Assembly (NCBI GenBank): GCA_023511675.1
Contig: JAIMBC010000023.1
Location: 1-33,743, forward strand
Source of the DNA: Pirellulales bacterium
GTDB lineage: Bacteria > Planctomycetota > Planctomycetia > Pirellulales > JAIMBC01
Length of the DNA: 33,743 nucleotides
Reading direction: 5' to 3'
The position numbers and the translations under genes are program-made. Under the pieces are notes generated by a model. The model searched no databases, was not told the DNA's origin, and saw only the letters and a list, made by a program, of their open reading frames with translations. Shown here one piece after another: positions 32,044-33,743 of this stretch (its first letter is position 1; each line of letters opens with the position of its first letter).

Positions 32044-33743
32044 ATGTGCAGCACACGTAAGAGTTCCTTGGCAAACGGCAGATGCGGTAGATACCCCGTG
32101 GCAGCATGCCTGGCGGCAGTCTGCCTGGTGGCGGTGAGCGCGTGGCCGGCATCCGCCTGGGAGGGGACCCCTCCGCTGGCCGGTTATGCCACGGCCGACC
32201 AACTGGCCGAGCAAGTTCGCGCGCTGGATGGCTTGGAACTGGCCCAGGTGACCTGCCTGGCAACCACACGGGGCGGACGTGATGTGCTGCTGGTGACCAT
32301 TGGTGCCGCGGGAGCAGAGGAGCGGCCAGCCCTGCTGGTGCTGGGGGCCGTCCACCCTCCGCACCTGGCGGGCGCAGAGCTGGCCGTGCGGCTGGCCCGG
32401 TTGCTCGCGGAACGCGGCGGCACGGATCCTTTTGTGGGCGAGGCGCTCGCTCGCTTTACGATCTACGTGATCCCGCTGCCCAGTCCCGACGCCAGCGCGG
32501 CCTGTGCGCAACAGCCTTGGTTCGAACGGGCGGCCAATCTGCGCCCCATGGACGACGACACGGACGGCCGCATCGACGAGGATCCGCCGGAGGATCTCAA
32601 CGGCGACGGATGGATCACGCAGCTTCGCGTGGCGGATCCCAACGGCACGCACTTGCCGCATCCTCAAGAGCCGCGCTTGCTGGTGCCAGCGGATCCTACC
32701 CGCCGTGAGCGTGGCCGGTACCGCCTGTTTGTGGAGGGGCGTGACAACGATGGAGACGGCCAGCAGCAGGAAGACGCCCCCGGCGGCGTGGCCTTTAATC
32801 GCAACTTCACCTTTCGCTATCCCTACTTTCAACCCGGCGCTGGGCCCCATCAGGTCTGCGAGCCCGAGACCAGGGCGGTTGCAGACTTCGCCTTCGCACG
32901 GCCCAACATCGGTTTGGTCTTCAGTTTCTCTCCTGAGGACAACCTGTATCACACCTGGAAGCCTGGCGGAGACTCAGGCCAGCGGATCAAGACGGCCGTG
33001 CTGGGCGAAGACGTTCCGCACCTGGAACTGCTGGCGGAGGAATACCGCAAGCTCCACGGCGGTGCCGACGCTCCCGCGCCGCCGGCAGGAGAGGGATCGT
33101 TTAGCGAATGGGCCTACTTTCACTATGGCCGCTGGTCGCTTGCTGCCCGCGCCTGGTGGGTACCGGCGATTCCTCCCCCCGCTCCTGCTGAGGGTGCCCC
33201 CGCCGAAGATCCCCGCGGCGCCGCCGAACGCAAGGCCCTGCGCTGGCTGCACCAGCAAGGCATCGACGGCTTTGCCGATTGGCAGCCCATTGAGCACCCC
33301 GATTTTCCCGGCCAAACCGTGGAAGTGGGAGGATTCAAGCCTTTTTACCTGCTGAACCCTCCGGCCGCCGAACTCGACGCCCTTGCCGAAAAACATCTGG
33401 CGTACCTCCTACGCTTGTTGCAGCTCTGGCCCCGTCTGGAGGTCCGCCGCCTCGAGGCCACAGCACTGGGCGAGGGGGTGTACCGTCTGCACGCCGAGGT
33501 GGCCAACGAGGGAGAACTGCCCACCTTGCCGGAGATGGGCCAGATGGGCAAGGTTGCCTACCCCATGCGTTACGAACTGACGCTGCCTGAAGGCACGCGC
33601 TTGCTTACAGGCACGCGGCGCGGCCGCTGGCGTGCGCTTGCCCCCCGCGGCGGACGTGTGGAGCAAAAGTGGCTGCTAGCCGCGCCGCCGGGGGTGCACC
33701 GCCCCGTGCGGCTGGTCGTGACGGCGACTGCGGTGTGTATGGT
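32044..33743 (+). CDS. M14-type zinc carboxypeptidase-like secreted protein (cut by window edge)
   Basis: The frame runs 566 codons from ATG 32044 to the right edge without a stop. A signal peptide ends near WPASAWEG (about 40). The M14 fold is recognised from TTRGGRDVLLVTIG, GAVHPPHLAGAELAVRLARLL, FNRNF and SFSEWAYFHYG. The first zinc motif, normally HxxE, reads H104-P-P-H107, so the Glu ligand appears replaced. Two Asp-rich calcium-type loops (DDDTDGRIDED with DLNGDGWIT, and GRDNDGDGQQQED) interrupt the domain, as in many planctomycete M14 proteins. A beta-rich C-terminal domain begins near residue 480. It is either a divergent peptidase or an inactive binder. The preceding 244 bp hold only a possible -10 (CATAAT at 31990). 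Confidence 0.8.
   Translation, partial: MCSTRKSSLANGRCGRYPVAACLAAVCLVAVSAWPASAWEGTPPLAGYATADQLAEQVRALDGLELAQVTCLATTRGGRDVLLVTIGAAGAEERPALLVLGAVHPPHLAGAELAVRLARLLAERGGTDPFVGEALARFTIYVIPLPSPDASAACAQQPWFERAANLRPMDDDTDGRIDEDPPEDLNGDGWITQLRVADPNGTHLPHPQEPRLLVPADPTRRERGRYRLFVEGRDNDGDGQQQEDAPGGVAFNRNFTFRYPYFQPGAGPHQVCEPETRAVADFAFARPNIGLVFSFSPEDNLYHTWKPGGDSGQRIKTAVLGEDVPHLELLAEEYRKLHGGADAPAPPAGEGSFSEWAYFHYGRWSLAARAWWVPAIPPPAPAEGAPAEDPRGAAERKALRWLHQQGIDGFADWQPIEHPDFPGQTVEVGGFKPFYLLNPPAAELDALAEKHLAYLLRLLQLWPRLEVRRLEATALGEGVYRLHAEVANEGELPTLPEMGQMGKVAYPMRYELTLPEGTRLLTGTRRGRWRALAPRGGRVEQKWLLAAPPGVHRPVRLVVTATAVCM

Overview
The window reads as two blocks of different character that meet at about 4993-5108. 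Block 1 (1-4992) is very GC-rich by eye. On the minus strand it carries ftsY and ffh, the two SRP GTPase genes. Between them lies a gene fusing a YlxM-like helix-turn-helix to an RsmC-like methyltransferase. The ftsY-ylxM-ffh order is typical of Firmicutes-like bacteria, and a near-perfect Gram-positive-type SOS box at 4003-4016 fits that. A probable type II restriction-modification pair sits inside this SRP locus: a PD-(D/E)XK nuclease-like ORF and a convergent beta-class DNA methyltransferase. The methyltransferase appears to be transcribed from the SOS-box promoter behind a 31-codon ORF.

Block 2 (about 5041-33743) is planctomycete in style. It has a DUF1549/DUF1553 cytochrome-like protein, a PPC-domain secreted protein, a DUF11-repeat surface protein, a large Ala/Pro/Gln-rich membrane protein with the planctomycete 'FDPYDAWLGI' opening, two signal peptidase I paralogs with large insertions, and an M14-type protein with Asp-rich loops. 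The block is chromosomal and not obviously mobile. Block 1 may come from another organism, through an assembly or binning chimera or a large transfer. The sequence alone cannot decide which.

Layout of block 2: the DUF1549/1553 gene overlaps the PPC gene (5109-9486). A PilZ-like gene points back at them (9579-9998). Next come a KaiC/RadA-like P-loop ATPase, an alkaline-phosphatase-superfamily protein, a 42-codon ORF coupled to a catalytically degraded alpha/beta hydrolase, and a conserved-looking unknown (10271-14698). On the minus strand follow a SLC13/DASS transporter and the DUF11 protein (15181-18942). Plus-strand genes then encode a Rieske ferredoxin coupled to a tandem GNAT, followed by a minus-strand small secreted protein, a Trm112-like protein and a HIT protein (19395-22111). 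A minus-strand operon holds the membrane/J-like protein and a D-threonine-aldolase-like PLP enzyme (22399-25823), beside a HGSNAT-like acyltransferase. The end holds the tandem signal peptidases, lptB and an M14 protein cut by the edge.

The most unusual items are the SRP locus with its SOS-linked methyltransferase and YlxM-methyltransferase fusion, and the tandem signal peptidases. Each of these peptidases has a Cys4 zinc ribbon next to the catalytic Ser and a beta-rich domain inserted between the Ser/Lys core and the GDN...DSR box. No rRNA, tRNA, CRISPR array or insertion sequence was recognised.
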